Below, piece after piece: positions 1 through 8,160 of a stretch of 64,000 bases of DNA. The stretch's first letter is position 1; every line of letters begins with the position of its first letter. Both the position numbers and the translations under genes were made by a program. The notes below the pieces were generated by a model, which worked only from the letters and a program-made list of their open reading frames with translations, ran no database searches and was not told the origin of the DNA. This DNA comes from Paenibacillus sp. JZ16 (GTDB lineage: Bacteria > Bacillota > Bacilli > Paenibacillales > Paenibacillaceae). The DNA is taken from NCBI RefSeq assembly GCF_015326965.1, contig NZ_CP017659.1:3301001-3365000 (forward strand). The letters run 5' to 3'.

Positions 1-913
1 TGCCTGCCGTAATCTGCCGCTTCTCCTGCATCTTCATTCCCTGCCTAAAGTGAAGACTGGCCTTGTGCTGAAGATCATCCAGCACGACCTCGCCATGCTC
101 GGTAAATATGCCGTCCTCGTCCAACAGGCGGCACAAATCCTGCGTGCTGAGATCGTATTTCCGCACCACGTAATTCACGATGCCCATCTGCTCGTGGTCG
201 TAGCGAAGACGCTCCACAAAGACCCGATTACGGGACTCACGCGGGAAACGGAGAATAATGTCCGCATAGTTCAGACCTTCTCCTTGCGGATTTGGCGGCG
301 CCGTGGACTTCCGTGACACCGCGACCTCTTCCAGCGCTTGCTCCAGTTCATAATCAATGACATGCGTGTTCAGCTCAAAAATATCATAAAAGGGAACCGA
401 AATGTTCTCCTTGTTGAAGGAAATACCGGACCATTCAAGGGGTTCCTTGCTCCAAAGCTCTTCTCTTAACGACAGCACGGCGAATTTCCCCACCTTGTCG
501 CGAAGCAGCAGTGTCAGATGCTGAGTGTTAAAGAACTCCGCTGGACTGAGCGGTGCTTGCAGCTCATATTCATAGATATGGTCATCCGTTTCCGGGACAA
601 ACATCCGGCTTGTCTGCAGTAAACCTACCGCTTCCAGCTTCGAGGTTTGCTCAATGAGAAATCGGCGTCCTTTTTCACTAGGCTCAAGCCCTAATGTCAA
701 GAATAATCTTCGCTGCTGTTCAATAGCCGAGTAACCCACCTTCTCCACCGGCACATGCGATACGAGAAGACGGTACAGACTGACAGCAAACGCGCCAACC
801 ATCGGTTGATAAATCGAACCAAGCATTTTGTCATCCAGGCCGCTTAAGCAGAAGTCACGGTATACGCAGTAACGGTGGTTCTCGGTAAAATGTAAAAAAT
901 TAGTCATGCGCAT
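1..913 (-). CDS. dnaB: DnaB/DnaD-type replication initiation and membrane attachment protein, N-terminal part (cut by window edge)
   Basis: The reading frame is open from an ATG at 913 down to the window edge, about 304 codons, so the C-terminal part is missing. A GGGGGAG ribosome site lies 8 nt upstream. The N-terminus (MRMTNFLHFTENHRYCVYRD) and the following helical segment (LDDKMLGSIYQPMVGAFAVS) resemble the N-terminal winged-helix region of Bacillus DnaB, which with DnaD and DnaI loads the replicative helicase at oriC and at restart sites. In Bacillus dnaB is followed by dnaI, which would lie outside the window to the left. The family call rests on remembered similarity only. A DnaD-type replication protein is the nearest alternative. 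Confidence 0.75.
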   Translation of the reverse strand, partial: MRMTNFLHFTENHRYCVYRDFCLSGLDDKMLGSIYQPMVGAFAVSLYRLLVSHVPVEKVGYSAIEQQRRLFLTLGLEPSEKGRRFLIEQTSKLEAVGLLQTSRMFVPETDDHIYEYELQAPLSPAEFFNTQHLTLLLRDKVGKFAVLSLREELWSKEPLEWSGISFNKENISVPFYDIFELNTHVIDYELEQALEEVAVSRKSTAPPNPQGEGLNYADIILRFPRESRNRVFVERLRYDHEQMGIVNYVVRKYDLSTQDLCRLLDEDGIFTEHGEVVLDDLQHKASLHFRQGMKMQEKRQITAG

Positions 914-1112
914 CGTTTATGCTCCCCCTGTCGCCCAAAAATAGACTTCCTCTATTCTATCATAAATCCGTCGTCTCGAAGTCGGTTCTTTCGCATCAAA
1001 AATTCTGGAATTCTTGCACCCGCCATTTGCATGCTTCCACAAAATAATAAATGACGGCCCCCAGGTATTGCAGAGCCGCCATCAACACTACATTCAATTT
1101 GCGCCAAGCGCG

Positions 1113-1412
1113 TTAAAACATCCTAAAGCCTTTAATACGCAATGTCTTAATGGTCCATCCGCTCATGTAGGCACCAATCAGACCTGCAACTCCCGTTAAG
1201 TAATCCACCAGTTGGAAGGATCCCACGTGAGTCCAGAACGACATTTGGCCCCGATCCCACAAGCTGTATACAACGACCGGCAAAATGACAATCACGAACA
1301 GAAAGCAAGGAAACCAGGTCGTCTTCATCAACATATTTAGGATAAAACCGATACCGAACATCATGACAAAAAACAAAATCATCAGCACGAGCACAGGAAT
1401 AAATTGAAGCAT
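1113..1412 (-). CDS. yuiB: YuiB-like small membrane protein
   Basis: A protein of 99 residues if started at the ATG at 1412, which follows an AGAGGTG ribosome site at about 12 nt. A GTG at 1427 would add five residues but lies directly on that site. It has three hydrophobic segments: an N-terminal helix rich in Leu/Phe/Met, a second around FLFVIVILPVVVYSL, and a third near VAGLIGAYMSGW. Size and pattern match the YuiB family of unknown function, which in B. subtilis lies near yumB and yumC, as it does here. No catalytic motif is visible. The membrane location is clear, the function unknown. Confidence 0.7.
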   Translation of the reverse strand: MLQFIPVLVLMILFFVMMFGIGFILNMLMKTTWFPCFLFVIVILPVVVYSLWDRGQMSFWTHVGSFQLVDYLTGVAGLIGAYMSGWTIKTLRIKGFRMF

Positions 1413-1566
1413 GATCGCTGTTTTCACCTCTTCTTTATCACCTACGCGTAGCAGCTATTCTACTCTATTGCAGCAAGAAACAGCACACCAAGCTTTAGCT
1501 AATAGCTAGTTTACTAAAAATAATGTCACAGATCAACGAACAATCGTGAATACATTGTGTCGGCGT

Positions 1567-1596
1567 TTGCCCTTCCGACTGCGCTTACAGTACAAT
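1567..1596 (+). promoter_or_regulatory. Candidate sigma-A promoter for hemQ
   Basis: TTGCCC and TACAAT are separated by 18 nt, and the -10 box ends 66 nt before the hemQ start codon. This is the best match in the gap between the divergent yuiB and hemQ genes. No operator was recognised. Confidence 0.45.
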
Positions 1597-1662
1597 ATAG
1601 GAAGTTAATGCAAGCGGCCATCCGCTTCAATTATAACGAACATAACGTTTAGGAGTGATCAC

Positions 1663-2412
1663 ATGAACGAAGCTGCAATGACGCTTGAGGGCTGGTATGC
1701 GCTGCACGATTTCCGCACCATCAATTGGCCGGCCTGGAAAGCTGCAGATGAAGAAGTACGTGCTTTTGCGCTGGACGAGCTGAACGCGTTCCGCGAGGAA
1801 TGGGATGCCGTCGAAGCTGCCCAAAAAGGCAGTACCGCTGTATATACCATCGTCGGTCAGAAAGCCGATTTTGTATTCATGCTTTTGCGCGAGACGCTGG
1901 AAGAGCTGAACGCGATCGAGAACGCCTTTAACAAAACAACGTTCGCCCAGTTTACCACCAAGGCTTATTCTTATGTAAGCATTGTCGAGCTGAGCAACTA
2001 CCTGGCCGGCTCCTCCGATGAGGATCCGATGCAGAATCCGCATGTCATTGCCCGTCTGAAGCCGGCCCTGCCAAAATCGAAGCATATCTGCTTCTATCCG
2101 ATGAACAAAAAGCGGGATTTGTCGGACAACTGGTACATGCTCAGCATGGACGAGCGCAAATCCATGATGAAGAGCCACGGGATGATTGGCCGCGGTTATG
2201 CCGGCAAGGTCAAACAGATCATCACCGGTTCCGTTGGATTCGACGATTGGGAATGGGGCGTAACCCTGTTCAGCGACGACGCGCTTCAGTTCAAGAAGCT
2301 CGTGTACGAAATGAGATTTGACGAAGTAAGTGCGCGTTTCGGCGAGTTTGGTCCGTTTTATGTCGGCAACCTGCTCGATCAGGCTTCATTTACAGATTTA
2401 ATGAAGGTATAA
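1663..2412 (+). CDS. hemQ: Coproheme decarboxylase HemQ (ChdC)
   Basis: This 249-residue protein has the length and motifs of the coproheme decarboxylase family. The enzyme carries out the last step of the coproporphyrin-dependent haem pathway of Gram-positive bacteria, removing two propionate carboxyls from coproheme with peroxide to give haem b. The proposed catalytic tyrosine is Tyr145 in FYPMNKKR and the proximal haem ligand is His172 in [12 protein letters not shown]; both numbers coincide with those known for the Geobacillus enzyme. The ribosome site AGGAGTG lies 8 nt before the ATG. It is transcribed alone and divergently from yuiB. The haem supply fits the nearby ctaA, ctaB and truncated haemoglobin genes. 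Confidence 0.95.
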   Translation: MNEAAMTLEGWYALHDFRTINWPAWKAADEEVRAFALDELNAFREEWDAVEAAQKGSTAVYTIVGQKADFVFMLLRETLEELNAIENAFNKTTFAQFTTKAYSYVSIVELSNYLAGSSDEDPMQNPHVIARLKPALPKSKHICFYPMNKKRDLSDNWYMLSMDERKSMMKSHGMIGRGYAGKVKQIITGSVGFDDWEWGVTLFSDDALQFKKLVYEMRFDEVSARFGEFGPFYVGNLLDQASFTDLMKV

Positions 2413-2447
2413 TTCCTTCTGCACATAAACCAGCATGTACAAAATAT

Positions 2448-2499
2448 CCCCACAAAGTGGAGCCTATGCTACGATGTTTATTCCAAATACTTTGCGGGG
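2448..2499 (-). repeat. Hairpin repeat, copy A of a four-member family
   Basis: On the minus strand the arms are CCCCGCAAAGT and ACTTTGTGGGG, pairing with one G-U wobble, around a centre that contains TTTGGAAT. The same arms recur at 11246-11304 and, with AAAAGT/ACTTTTT in place of CAAAGT/ACTTTGT, at 61688-61739 and 62363-62413. It lies between the convergent ends of hemQ and the 2560-2823 gene. Confidence 0.8.
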
Positions 2500-2521
2500 A
2501 TCCCAAAAAACTTATAATGTC

Positions 2522-2554
2522 AAAAAAGGGATGCTCTCAACACGAGAGCATCCC
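2522..2554 (-). terminator. Rho-independent terminator for the NADH dehydrogenase gene pair
   Basis: The stem GGGATGCTCTC/GAGAGCATCCC has a 5 nt loop. On the minus strand it is followed by TTTTTTG, a strong release tract. On the plus strand the tract (TTCTTCT) is weaker, so it may also end hemQ transcripts. Confidence 0.85.
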
Positions 2555-2559
2555 TTCTT

Positions 2560-2823
2560 CTATTCCTCACCATCGTCCTCATCTTGCTCTTGCTTGCGCA
2601 AGGTTTCAAGATATTCAGCCGTCGCCCGATCCCGGGCACGTCCCTTATCCTTGAGCCGCTCAATAGCAGGAAGTATGAGAATGTCGACCTCCTGCTGAAT
2701 GGTGTAAGCCAGATCGTACCGCTCCTGCGACTCCAGATAGGAGCCGACCTCCATCAGGGCGTTATAACGATCAAGCTCATCTCTGGTGAGCAGCCCCCGT
2801 ACTTGAACGCTGCAGTGTCTCAT
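2560..2823 (-). CDS. Small acidic helical protein of unknown function, coupled to the NADH dehydrogenase
   Basis: A hydrophilic protein of 87 residues, predicted mostly helical, ending in an acidic tail (EQDEDDGEE). I do not recognise a family. Its ATG directly abuts the TAA of the upstream NADH dehydrogenase gene (TAAATG), so it is almost certainly co-transcribed and translationally coupled, and a strong terminator follows. There is no signal peptide, membrane segment or cysteine motif; one cysteine is near the N-terminus. A role tied to the dehydrogenase is an inference from position only. Confidence 0.6.
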   Translation of the reverse strand: MRHCSVQVRGLLTRDELDRYNALMEVGSYLESQERYDLAYTIQQEVDILILPAIERLKDKGRARDRATAEYLETLRKQEQDEDDGEE

Positions 2824-4017
2824 TTATCGAAACCTGCCTTTTTTCAGGACGAGCGGAATCCCTCCAATAATGAAGAGGTAGCGCAGATCCACCAACTTTT
2901 TCAGCTGGGCCGCTTTCCATCCCTGATATTTCTTATCCCCGACAACCGCAATGCCCTCGCCCCGTCCAAGAGAAGCTACCGTCCCTTTGTTATGGAACTC
3001 GAATTTGCGCATCGACTTGTCCCGAATTGCCGCAACGATATTTTGGGCACAGCACACGCCTTGCTGCATCGCCATTTGGGCGGTTGGCGGATAAGGTCTG
3101 CCTTCCTCATTAAAAATCAGGGAGTTATCGCCGATAATATAAATGTTCTCGTATCCGGGAGCACGCAAATATTCATCAACCTTGACGCGGCCTCGCATCG
3201 TTTCGAAACCGGCTGCTTCCACCAGACGGTTCCCGCGAATGCCGCCGGTCCATACCACCGTTGCCGCCCGGATCTCTTCGCCATTGTTCAGAACGACACC
3301 GCCTGGCAGGCATTCCTTAATCGCAATGCCCATCTTGAAGGTAACGCCTTTCTTCTCTAGAACGTTCATGGCGTACTCCACCAGTTCCGGTGCAAACCCC
3401 GGTAACGCGGCAGGCGCGGCTTCGACATTATAAATGTTCACCAGCGTCGGATCGACGTCATATTCCTTGCACAGTCTCGGAATGCGGTCCGCCAGCTCTG
3501 CTACAAACTCGATGCCGCTGAATCCGGCTCCGCCAACCACAAAGTTAATGCGCTCTTGCGGTCTGCGCTCATTTTTATATAAAGCAAACTGATACTCAAT
3601 ATGCTCACGTATCAATCGTACCGAGTTAATGCTTCGGATCGTCATCGCATGCTCTGCGAGTCCTGGAATCCCGAAGGTTTCCGGCTCTCCGCCGAGTCCA
3701 ATGACAAGATAGTCATAGGATAATGTTCCATCTTCAAGAATAACCTTCTTATCGTGAAGGCGGATTTCCTGAACCGAGGATTTGACCAGGTCGATTTTGA
3801 ATTCGTCGATCAACTTGGAAATGGATACCCGGGTATTCTCAATGCTGTCTGTTCCTGCTGCCGGCATATGCAAATGCGTTGTAATATAATGATAATCATG
3901 GCGATTCACCAATGTAACATCGGCCTCATTATAATTCAGCTCTTTTTGCAGCCGCTGCGCTGTCAATATGCCTCCGTAACCCGCGCCAAGGATTACGATC
4001 TTCGGTATGCTGCTCAT
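2824..4017 (-). CDS. yumB: Type II NADH dehydrogenase (YumB-like NAD(P)/FAD oxidoreductase)
   Basis: This 397-residue flavoprotein has an N-terminal FAD-binding Rossmann motif (GAGYGG, 11-16), a second nucleotide-binding motif (GGAGFSG, 162-168) for NADH, and a later FAD segment near residue 295 (YIIGDNSLI). This is the layout of single-subunit NDH-2 enzymes, which pass electrons from NADH to menaquinone at the inner face of the membrane without pumping protons. The ATG at 4017 follows GGAAGGAG. It heads a two-gene unit with the small protein at 2560-2823. Position next to a YumC homologue matches B. subtilis yumB. Exact substrate preference cannot be read from sequence. Confidence 0.88.
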   Translation of the reverse strand: MSSIPKIVILGAGYGGILTAQRLQKELNYNEADVTLVNRHDYHYITTHLHMPAAGTDSIENTRVSISKLIDEFKIDLVKSSVQEIRLHDKKVILEDGTLSYDYLVIGLGGEPETFGIPGLAEHAMTIRSINSVRLIREHIEYQFALYKNERRPQERINFVVGGAGFSGIEFVAELADRIPRLCKEYDVDPTLVNIYNVEAAPAALPGFAPELVEYAMNVLEKKGVTFKMGIAIKECLPGGVVLNNGEEIRAATVVWTGGIRGNRLVEAAGFETMRGRVKVDEYLRAPGYENIYIIGDNSLIFNEEGRPYPPTAQMAMQQGVCCAQNIVAAIRDKSMRKFEFHNKGTVASLGRGEGIAVVGDKKYQGWKAAQLKKLVDLRYLFIIGGIPLVLKKGRFR

Positions 4018-4197
4018 TCTATTGCTCCTTCCAGCTTACTCTTTATATATACAGTATGGTGCACATGTTAACATTCTGTGAAATTGCATCCAAAAAAAGA
4101 GAAGAGCCCTAATCAGAGCCCGTTTCAACATTTGACCTGATGGTTCATTAAGGTTCAAAAACAGCTGTAACATTAAGGTTTCCTTACTTCGCTACAG

Positions 4198-4225
4198 TTG
4201 ACAATATATAGGACTACCCTGTAAT
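4198..4225 (+). promoter_or_regulatory. Candidate promoter in the long gap upstream of the ferredoxin reductase gene
   Basis: TTGACA and TGTAAT are separated by 16 nt, a near-consensus sigma-A pair, 270 nt before the start codon. A second candidate is the perfect -10 TATAAT at 4403-4408 with a poor -35. The 478-base gap between the divergent oxidoreductase genes (4018-4495) holds no gene that I can support; a long 5' leader or two promoters are possible. Confidence 0.5.
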
Positions 4226-4495
4226 GAACGCAAGTTATCACGTTAATCATATGCATAAACTATGCAAATATCAAGAAATTTTTTGCCATATAATGTGCAA
4301 ATCATTCCGCCATTTATCCCCTTACTTACTAAGTAAGCGTATCCATTCCAATGTTAGGTATTTTAACTCATTTCTCGTCTTTTCATGCCGCTTCGGGACG
4401 ATTATAATAGGTAAGGAATTCGTGAATCAGCTTTATCCGGACAAGAACGTCTGTCTGATTCGAATATAAACTCATTTTATGGAGGTGCTTACCGC

Positions 4496-5497
4496 ATGAC
4501 AACGATGCCACAAGACAGCAATATGACGGATCTTTTGATTATCGGTGGCGGACCTGCAGGTATGTTTGCTGCTTTTTACGGCGGAATGCGCCAAGCTTCG
4601 GTTAAACTTATCGAGAGCATGCCTCAGCTTGGAGGCCAATTGGCTGCGCTGTATCCTGAGAAATATATTTATGACGTAGCAGGCTTCCCGAAAGTAACCG
4701 CTCAAGAGCTTGTGAACAATCTGTCCGCCCAAATGGAGCTCTTTAAAACGGACATTCGTCTTGAAGAGAAAGTACAAGCTGTGGAAAAACTCGAAGAACG
4801 TCATTTTGTCGTAAAAACGAATTTGGGTGAACACCACGCCAAAGCTGTTATCATTACAGCCGGTGTAGGAGCGTTCCAACCCCGTCGACTGGAGATTGAA
4901 GGGGCAGAAGCATACGAAAAGACCAACCTTCATTATTTCGTCAACGACCTCAGCCGCTTCAAAGGCAAGAAGGTTCTCATCAGCGGCGGCGGCGACTCCG
5001 CGGTAGACTGGGCGCTCATGATCGAGCCCATCGCCGAGCAGGTTACACTGGTTCACCGCCGTGACAAATTCCGTGCCCATGAGCATAGTGTGGAGCAGCT
5101 CATGGCATCGAAGGTGAACATCGTTACACCAACCGAGATCACCGAATTGCATGGTGAAGATACGATTACGAAGGTTACGCTTTCACATATTAAGACCAAA
5201 GAGACGCAAGAGATTGAAGTGGACGATGTCATTGTCAATTTCGGATTTGTGTCCTCTCTCGGTCCGATCTCCGAATGGGGCATCGCCATTGAAAGCAACT
5301 CCATTGTGGTGGATTCCCGTATGGAAACAAGTATCCCGGGCATTTTTGCAGCCGGCGATATTACCACCTATCCGGGCAAGGTCAAACTGATCGCTGTTGG
5401 ATTTGGTGAAGCACCTACCGCCGTGAACAATGCTAAGGTTTACTTCGATCCTGAGGCCAGATTGGCACCCGGCCACAGCAGTAACATGAAATTGTAA
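4496..5497 (+). CDS. yumC: Ferredoxin/flavodoxin-NADP+ reductase, thioredoxin-reductase-like (YumC type)
   Basis: This 333-residue protein has the TrxR-like FNR architecture: FAD motif GGGPAG (17-22), NADPH motif GGGDSA (164-169) and a C-terminal FAD segment (GIFAAGDI). The CxxC redox pair of true thioredoxin reductase is absent, which separates it from TrxB and matches YumC, known as a ferredoxin-NADP+ reductase. Start ATG 4496 follows GGAGGTG. It is monocistronic, divergent from the NADH dehydrogenase gene and ended by a strong terminator at 5544-5601. It likely supplies or withdraws electrons from small Fe-S or flavin carriers in the cytosol. Confidence 0.9.
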   Translation: MTTMPQDSNMTDLLIIGGGPAGMFAAFYGGMRQASVKLIESMPQLGGQLAALYPEKYIYDVAGFPKVTAQELVNNLSAQMELFKTDIRLEEKVQAVEKLEERHFVVKTNLGEHHAKAVIITAGVGAFQPRRLEIEGAEAYEKTNLHYFVNDLSRFKGKKVLISGGGDSAVDWALMIEPIAEQVTLVHRRDKFRAHEHSVEQLMASKVNIVTPTEITELHGEDTITKVTLSHIKTKETQEIEVDDVIVNFGFVSSLGPISEWGIAIESNSIVVDSRMETSIPGIFAAGDITTYPGKVKLIAVGFGEAPTAVNNAKVYFDPEARLAPGHSSNMKL

Positions 5498-5543
5498 GGG
5501 CAGCTAGAATTTTTAACTCCATCTACATCCATATTCATAGAAA

Positions 5544-5601
5544 AAAAGGTATCTTCGTTCCGAAAGGGGTTACACCCGCCCCGGAACCGAAGATACCTTT
5601 T
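5544..5601 (+). terminator. Terminator of the ferredoxin reductase gene
   Basis: Long hairpin with outer arms AAAAGGTATCTTCG and CGAAGATACCTTTT and an inner GGGG/CCCC pairing, followed by a T-rich stretch. Confidence 0.85.
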
Positions 5602-5696
5602 CTATTCTTCAAACCATATGTAGAACTTGGTTGAAAGCTCCCACATTATATACGTATCATGTCGTAAGTTATCTATTCTATATACGAAAAATCTGA

Positions 5697-5840
5697 TTAA
5701 TGCAGGATGCTGCCGGAATCGGTGTCCAAGTTCCGTTTATGAATTTCGGCTAGCAGTAGAGTGATGAACTCTCGTTCCAACTTCAACTCAACAGCCATAT
5801 GATAGGAATCGAGAAGCATCTCATCCGTCAACATAGCCAT
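5697..5840 (-). CDS. sda: Sda, checkpoint inhibitor of sporulation histidine kinases
   Basis: A short gene of 47 codons. The product reads MAMLTDEMLLDSYHMAVELK then a second helix (EREFITLLLAEIHKR) and has the two-helix hairpin pattern of Sda: LSDELLIESY-like first helix, then a DFIxLIxxEIxRR-like second helix. Sda binds KinA/KinB and blocks Spo0A phosphorylation when replication initiation or DNA integrity is perturbed. Two starts are possible, ATG 5840 and ATG 5834; GAGAGG favours the second by spacing and GGAAGGGG favours the first. The upstream region carries a DnaA-box cluster, as known for B. subtilis sda, which independently supports the call. Confidence 0.88.
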   Translation of the reverse strand: MAMLTDEMLLDSYHMAVELKLEREFITLLLAEIHKRNLDTDSGSILH

Positions 5841-5875
5841 CCCTCTCACACCCCTTCCTCAAATTTCCTGAATCT

Positions 5876-5904
5876 ATCATATCAGACATGCTAAAACGGA
5901 ACAA
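5876..5904 (-). promoter_or_regulatory. sda: Candidate sigma-A promoter of sda
   Basis: On the minus strand TTGTTC and TATGAT are separated by 17 nt; the -10 lies 35 nt from the first start codon. The nearest DnaA box (5913-5921) is just upstream of the -35 box, so bound DnaA could contact RNA polymerase. Confidence 0.6.
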
Positions 5905-5912
5905 CTGTTCGC

Positions 5913-6012
5913 TTATCCACAACCTCTTGTGGAAATCCTGTGTATAATTTGTTGGTAAGTGTAAAAAACAGGGTCATATCAAAGTGGATTATGGGGATAA
6001 ATGTTATACACA
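5913..6012. promoter_or_regulatory. DnaA-box cluster upstream of sda
   Basis: Three exact matches to TTATNCACA lie at 5913-5921 (TTATCCACA), 5939-5947 (reverse) and 6004-6012 (TTATACACA). A one-mismatch box (reverse, TTATCCCCA) lies at 5992-6000 and a two-mismatch box at 5927-5935. A very AT-rich stretch follows at 6030-6130. In B. subtilis sda transcription is controlled by DnaA boxes in its promoter region, so the same control is likely here. The rest of this 300-base gap holds no gene. Confidence 0.85.
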
Positions 6013-6139
6013 GGATATAGGGGAATTCTACTATAAAAAAAATTGATCAATTATAATATCGGTAGATTGTGGTTATTTTTTTATTACCCTATTAAAAAAT
6101 CATATAAACGTCTCCATTTGGGAATATTAAACAAAAAAT

Positions 6140-6802
6140 TCAGCTTGGTCTTGTATTAACCTCCAAAATCCAAATCTTACCCTCGTTGTCTAGTCCGTAA
6201 TCAAACCCCAGCTCCCCGATTCCTGGAAAGCGGGATTCCAGTATCGTTATGCACTGTCTGGTTAATTGGCGCATTTCATTGCGCTTTTCCCTCGCATTAA
6301 TGTGGGGCAGTGACAGCCGGAGTGCAGGACCACAACGAAGCAGCGTCCCCCCTTTACATATATTCGTCACAAAAAGCCCTGGGCTCGCGAGCCGCCCAAG
6401 CATGGCCCGGAATTCCCATCTCCCTCGATCCTTGACTACCTTTACACGGTAATCCAGCGGACGTCCCTGAATTCTGGCCAAATGAATGCCCTGCTGTATC
6501 ATGTAGCGCCGTCTCAGCCTCATCCTGCTCAGTACGTATAACAGGGAATTCAATGTATCTACATGAACAGTACGCCTCTTATGGGTTACCAAGTATCCCG
6601 TTCCGTCTTTCTGTATTCGGATGACTCCGTTACCACCGGTTCCTATAATCGGCTTAATCACGACCATTTCGTGTTCGGCCAGCATTGAGACCAGGGTATC
6701 CCCTCCATACGACTGGGTAGCCGGAATGTAGGGAGCAACCTGCGGATCGGTCAGCAGCGCTTCCGTCTTCAACCACTTGCTGGCCAGTTGTCTTCCCGCC
6801 AT
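6140..6802 (-). CDS. YheC/YheD-family ATP-grasp, spore-coat-associated protein
   Basis: This 220-residue protein has an ATP-grasp-like core: KWLKTEALL near the start, a glycine-rich loop in KPIIGTGGNGVIRIQ, and the metal-binding end EVNTRP. It resembles the YheC/YheD family associated with endospore coats. ATG 6802 follows GGAGG at 10 nt. It stops right after EVNTRPS, whereas relatives usually continue with a further 20-30 residues (often NTRPDPYIF...), so the C-terminus may have been shortened; the sequence beyond is AT-rich without a coding continuation in any frame. Function is unknown beyond the ATP-grasp fold, which forms amide-type bonds in other families. Confidence 0.75.
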   Translation of the reverse strand: MAGRQLASKWLKTEALLTDPQVAPYIPATQSYGGDTLVSMLAEHEMVVIKPIIGTGGNGVIRIQKDGTGYLVTHKRRTVHVDTLNSLLYVLSRMRLRRRYMIQQGIHLARIQGRPLDYRVKVVKDRGRWEFRAMLGRLASPGLFVTNICKGGTLLRCGPALRLSLPHINAREKRNEMRQLTRQCITILESRFPGIGELGFDYGLDNEGKIWILEVNTRPS

Positions 6803-7023
6803 GCTGCTTTCGCCTCCTTTTATTCATGACATACGTTATCCTATTCCCCTATCCGCGCTTTGTCTTGGATGATTGTCCGTGATGGTATGCCTAATAATCG
6901 AGGTTCTTGCTGCCCCACGGGAGCCTCCCTTTGCAAATGCTGTGATCTATCGTATAGTAAGAACAGAACTTTGTCCGTATTAAATCCATCACCTTGGATA
7001 CCTATAAAGGAGGCTTTGTCACC

Positions 7024-7233
7024 TTGGCAGCGTTATTTGAAATATTGTACTGGATTGCCATTGTCGGCATGTCGGTTGCCCTAGCAGCCATCACCGTTCT
7101 TATCTTTGTCATGGGCTTCAAGTTCATCAAGGATAAGCGCAGAGGGCTCGGAGCGGGCTGCATCGTATTTTCGCTTGTGGCTGCCGGCATGATCGTGCTG
7201 ATGCTGAACGATACCTTCTTCTTCCCGGTCTGA
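7024..7233 (+). CDS. Small two-helix membrane protein of unknown function
   Basis: The likely start is TTG 7024, because AAAGGAGG (7006-7013) lies 10 nt before it; the in-frame TTG at 6994 precedes the ribosome site. The 69-residue product has two strongly hydrophobic segments (IAIVGMSVALAAITVLIFVM and VFSLVAAGMIVLML) joined by a basic loop (KFIKDKRRG), which predicts both ends outside under the positive-inside rule. I do not recognise a family. It is a single gene ended by a strong terminator, 42 bases before the next terminator, so it does not share a transcript with its neighbours. Confidence 0.65.
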   Translation: MAALFEILYWIAIVGMSVALAAITVLIFVMGFKFIKDKRRGLGAGCIVFSLVAAGMIVLMLNDTFFFPV

Positions 7234-7240
7234 ATAGGAA

Positions 7241-7297
7241 GAACCCCCAAAAAAGCAGCCTCTCCTTATCGCGGAGTTGGCTGCTTTTTTGGGGTTC
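7241..7297 (+). terminator. Terminator after the small membrane protein gene
   Basis: Arms GAACCCC-AAAAAAGCAGCC and GGCTGCTTTTTTGGGGTTC; a near-perfect stem with A and T tracts within it, able to act on both strands. Confidence 0.8.
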
Positions 7298-7330
7298 ATA
7301 TGGCTACGCGGATGTTCCCGATAACGCAAT

Positions 7331-7367
7331 AAAGACCTCTCCGACAAGATTGTCGGGAGAGGTCTTT
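7331..7367 (-). terminator. Terminator of the A-type Fe-S carrier gene
   Basis: Arms AAAGACCTCTCC and GGAGAGGTCTTT around GACAAGATTGTC, which itself pairs. It sits 42 bases beyond the stop codon of the minus-strand gene. Confidence 0.8.
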
Positions 7368-7408
7368 AACTGTTGGGACTTAGGCTTTAGCCCTCTAGAG
7401 AGTCCTTA

Positions 7409-7768
7409 TTAGCAAGGCTCCTCGTTCGGTTTGCCCGCATCCGTTGCCGTACGGAATGACGAACCACAGCCGCAAGTGACAGTAGCGTTCGGGTTGTGGA
7501 TGGTGAAGCCGCCGGTCATGCCGGATTCCTCGAAGTCGATTTCCAGACCGTTCAGGTACTTCAGATCGTCCTTCTCGACAACGACTTTCATGTCCTGCAG
7601 GTCCATGTATACGTCAGCTTCCGTTTCTTGATCGTCAAAGCCCATTGCATATGAAAAACCACTGCAGCCGCCGGCAGTGACACCCAGTCGAAGGAACATA
7701 TTGGGCGTTTCCTGTTCAGCAAGCATTTCTTTCAAACGTTCTGCAGCTGAGTCGCTGATTGTAATCAT
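7409..7768 (-). CDS. yutM: A-type iron-sulfur carrier protein (HesB/IscA/ErpA family, YutM-like)
   Basis: This 119-residue protein has the three invariant cysteines of A-type carriers: Cys35 in AGGCSGF and Cys99/Cys101 in TCGCGSSF. Such proteins accept Fe-S clusters from the SUF scaffold and deliver them to apo-enzymes in the cytosol. The ATG at 7768 follows AAGGAGGGTGACC. The tail after the CGCGSSF motif is 15 residues longer than the minimal family and ends in Cys119, which is unusual. It is a monocistronic unit. Candidate clients close by are the radical-SAM enzyme MqnE and lipoyl synthase. Confidence 0.9.
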   Translation of the reverse strand: MITISDSAAERLKEMLAEQETPNMFLRLGVTAGGCSGFSYAMGFDDQETEADVYMDLQDMKVVVEKDDLKYLNGLEIDFEESGMTGGFTIHNPNATVTCGCGSSFRTATDAGKPNEEPC

Positions 7769-7886
7769 AGGTCACCCTCCTTTTCGTTCACTCTTTCAGT
7801 ATACTCCTCTTCGCGAATTCGCTCAAGGTTGTTATGATGGCGTTTGATATGTAATGAATAACCTATTTTCATTTCCTCTATTTGTG

Positions 7887-7915
7887 TTGCTACCCCGAGG
7901 GGTCAGGTTTATAAT
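7887..7915 (+). promoter_or_regulatory. mqnE: Candidate promoter upstream of mqnE
   Basis: TTGCTA and TATAAT are separated by 17 nt, with the palindrome CCCCGAGGGG inside the spacer. It lies 246 nt upstream of the mqnE start. The 392-base gap (7769-8160) shows no credible gene; the palindrome could be an operator. Confidence 0.5.
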
Positions 7916-8160
7916 AGGGAAGGAACATGGGCGGCAACTGTTGGATATTTGTCACATCCCCCGGCTAAAAAGCGGCAAAGGTTATGGCTGGTCCACAGTT
8001 GTATATTTTTTCACAAACTTACTTATTTATTCAGCCCATTATTGATGTTTGTTGTTATACCACTATAAACGGACCGTTCCCTTAGGGGAGTGATTCACTT
8101 TATGATCGCTTTTTCTGCTGGATCTTCTATGCAGGTCAAGTGTGAACAGGAGGATTGAAC

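Noticed and set aside
2584..3360. Plus-strand open frame of 258 codons
   Set aside because: It lies antisense over the NADH dehydrogenase gene, whose nucleotide-binding motifs and codon pattern are clear; there is no ribosome site or family pattern.
5913..6130. The DnaA-box cluster and AT-rich tract as a replication origin (oriC)
   Set aside because: No dnaA/dnaN genes adjoin it, and the position next to sda explains the boxes.
7854..8045. Plus-strand open frame of 63 codons in the gap before mqnE
   Set aside because: It overlaps the best promoter in the gap, has no ribosome site and an odd composition.
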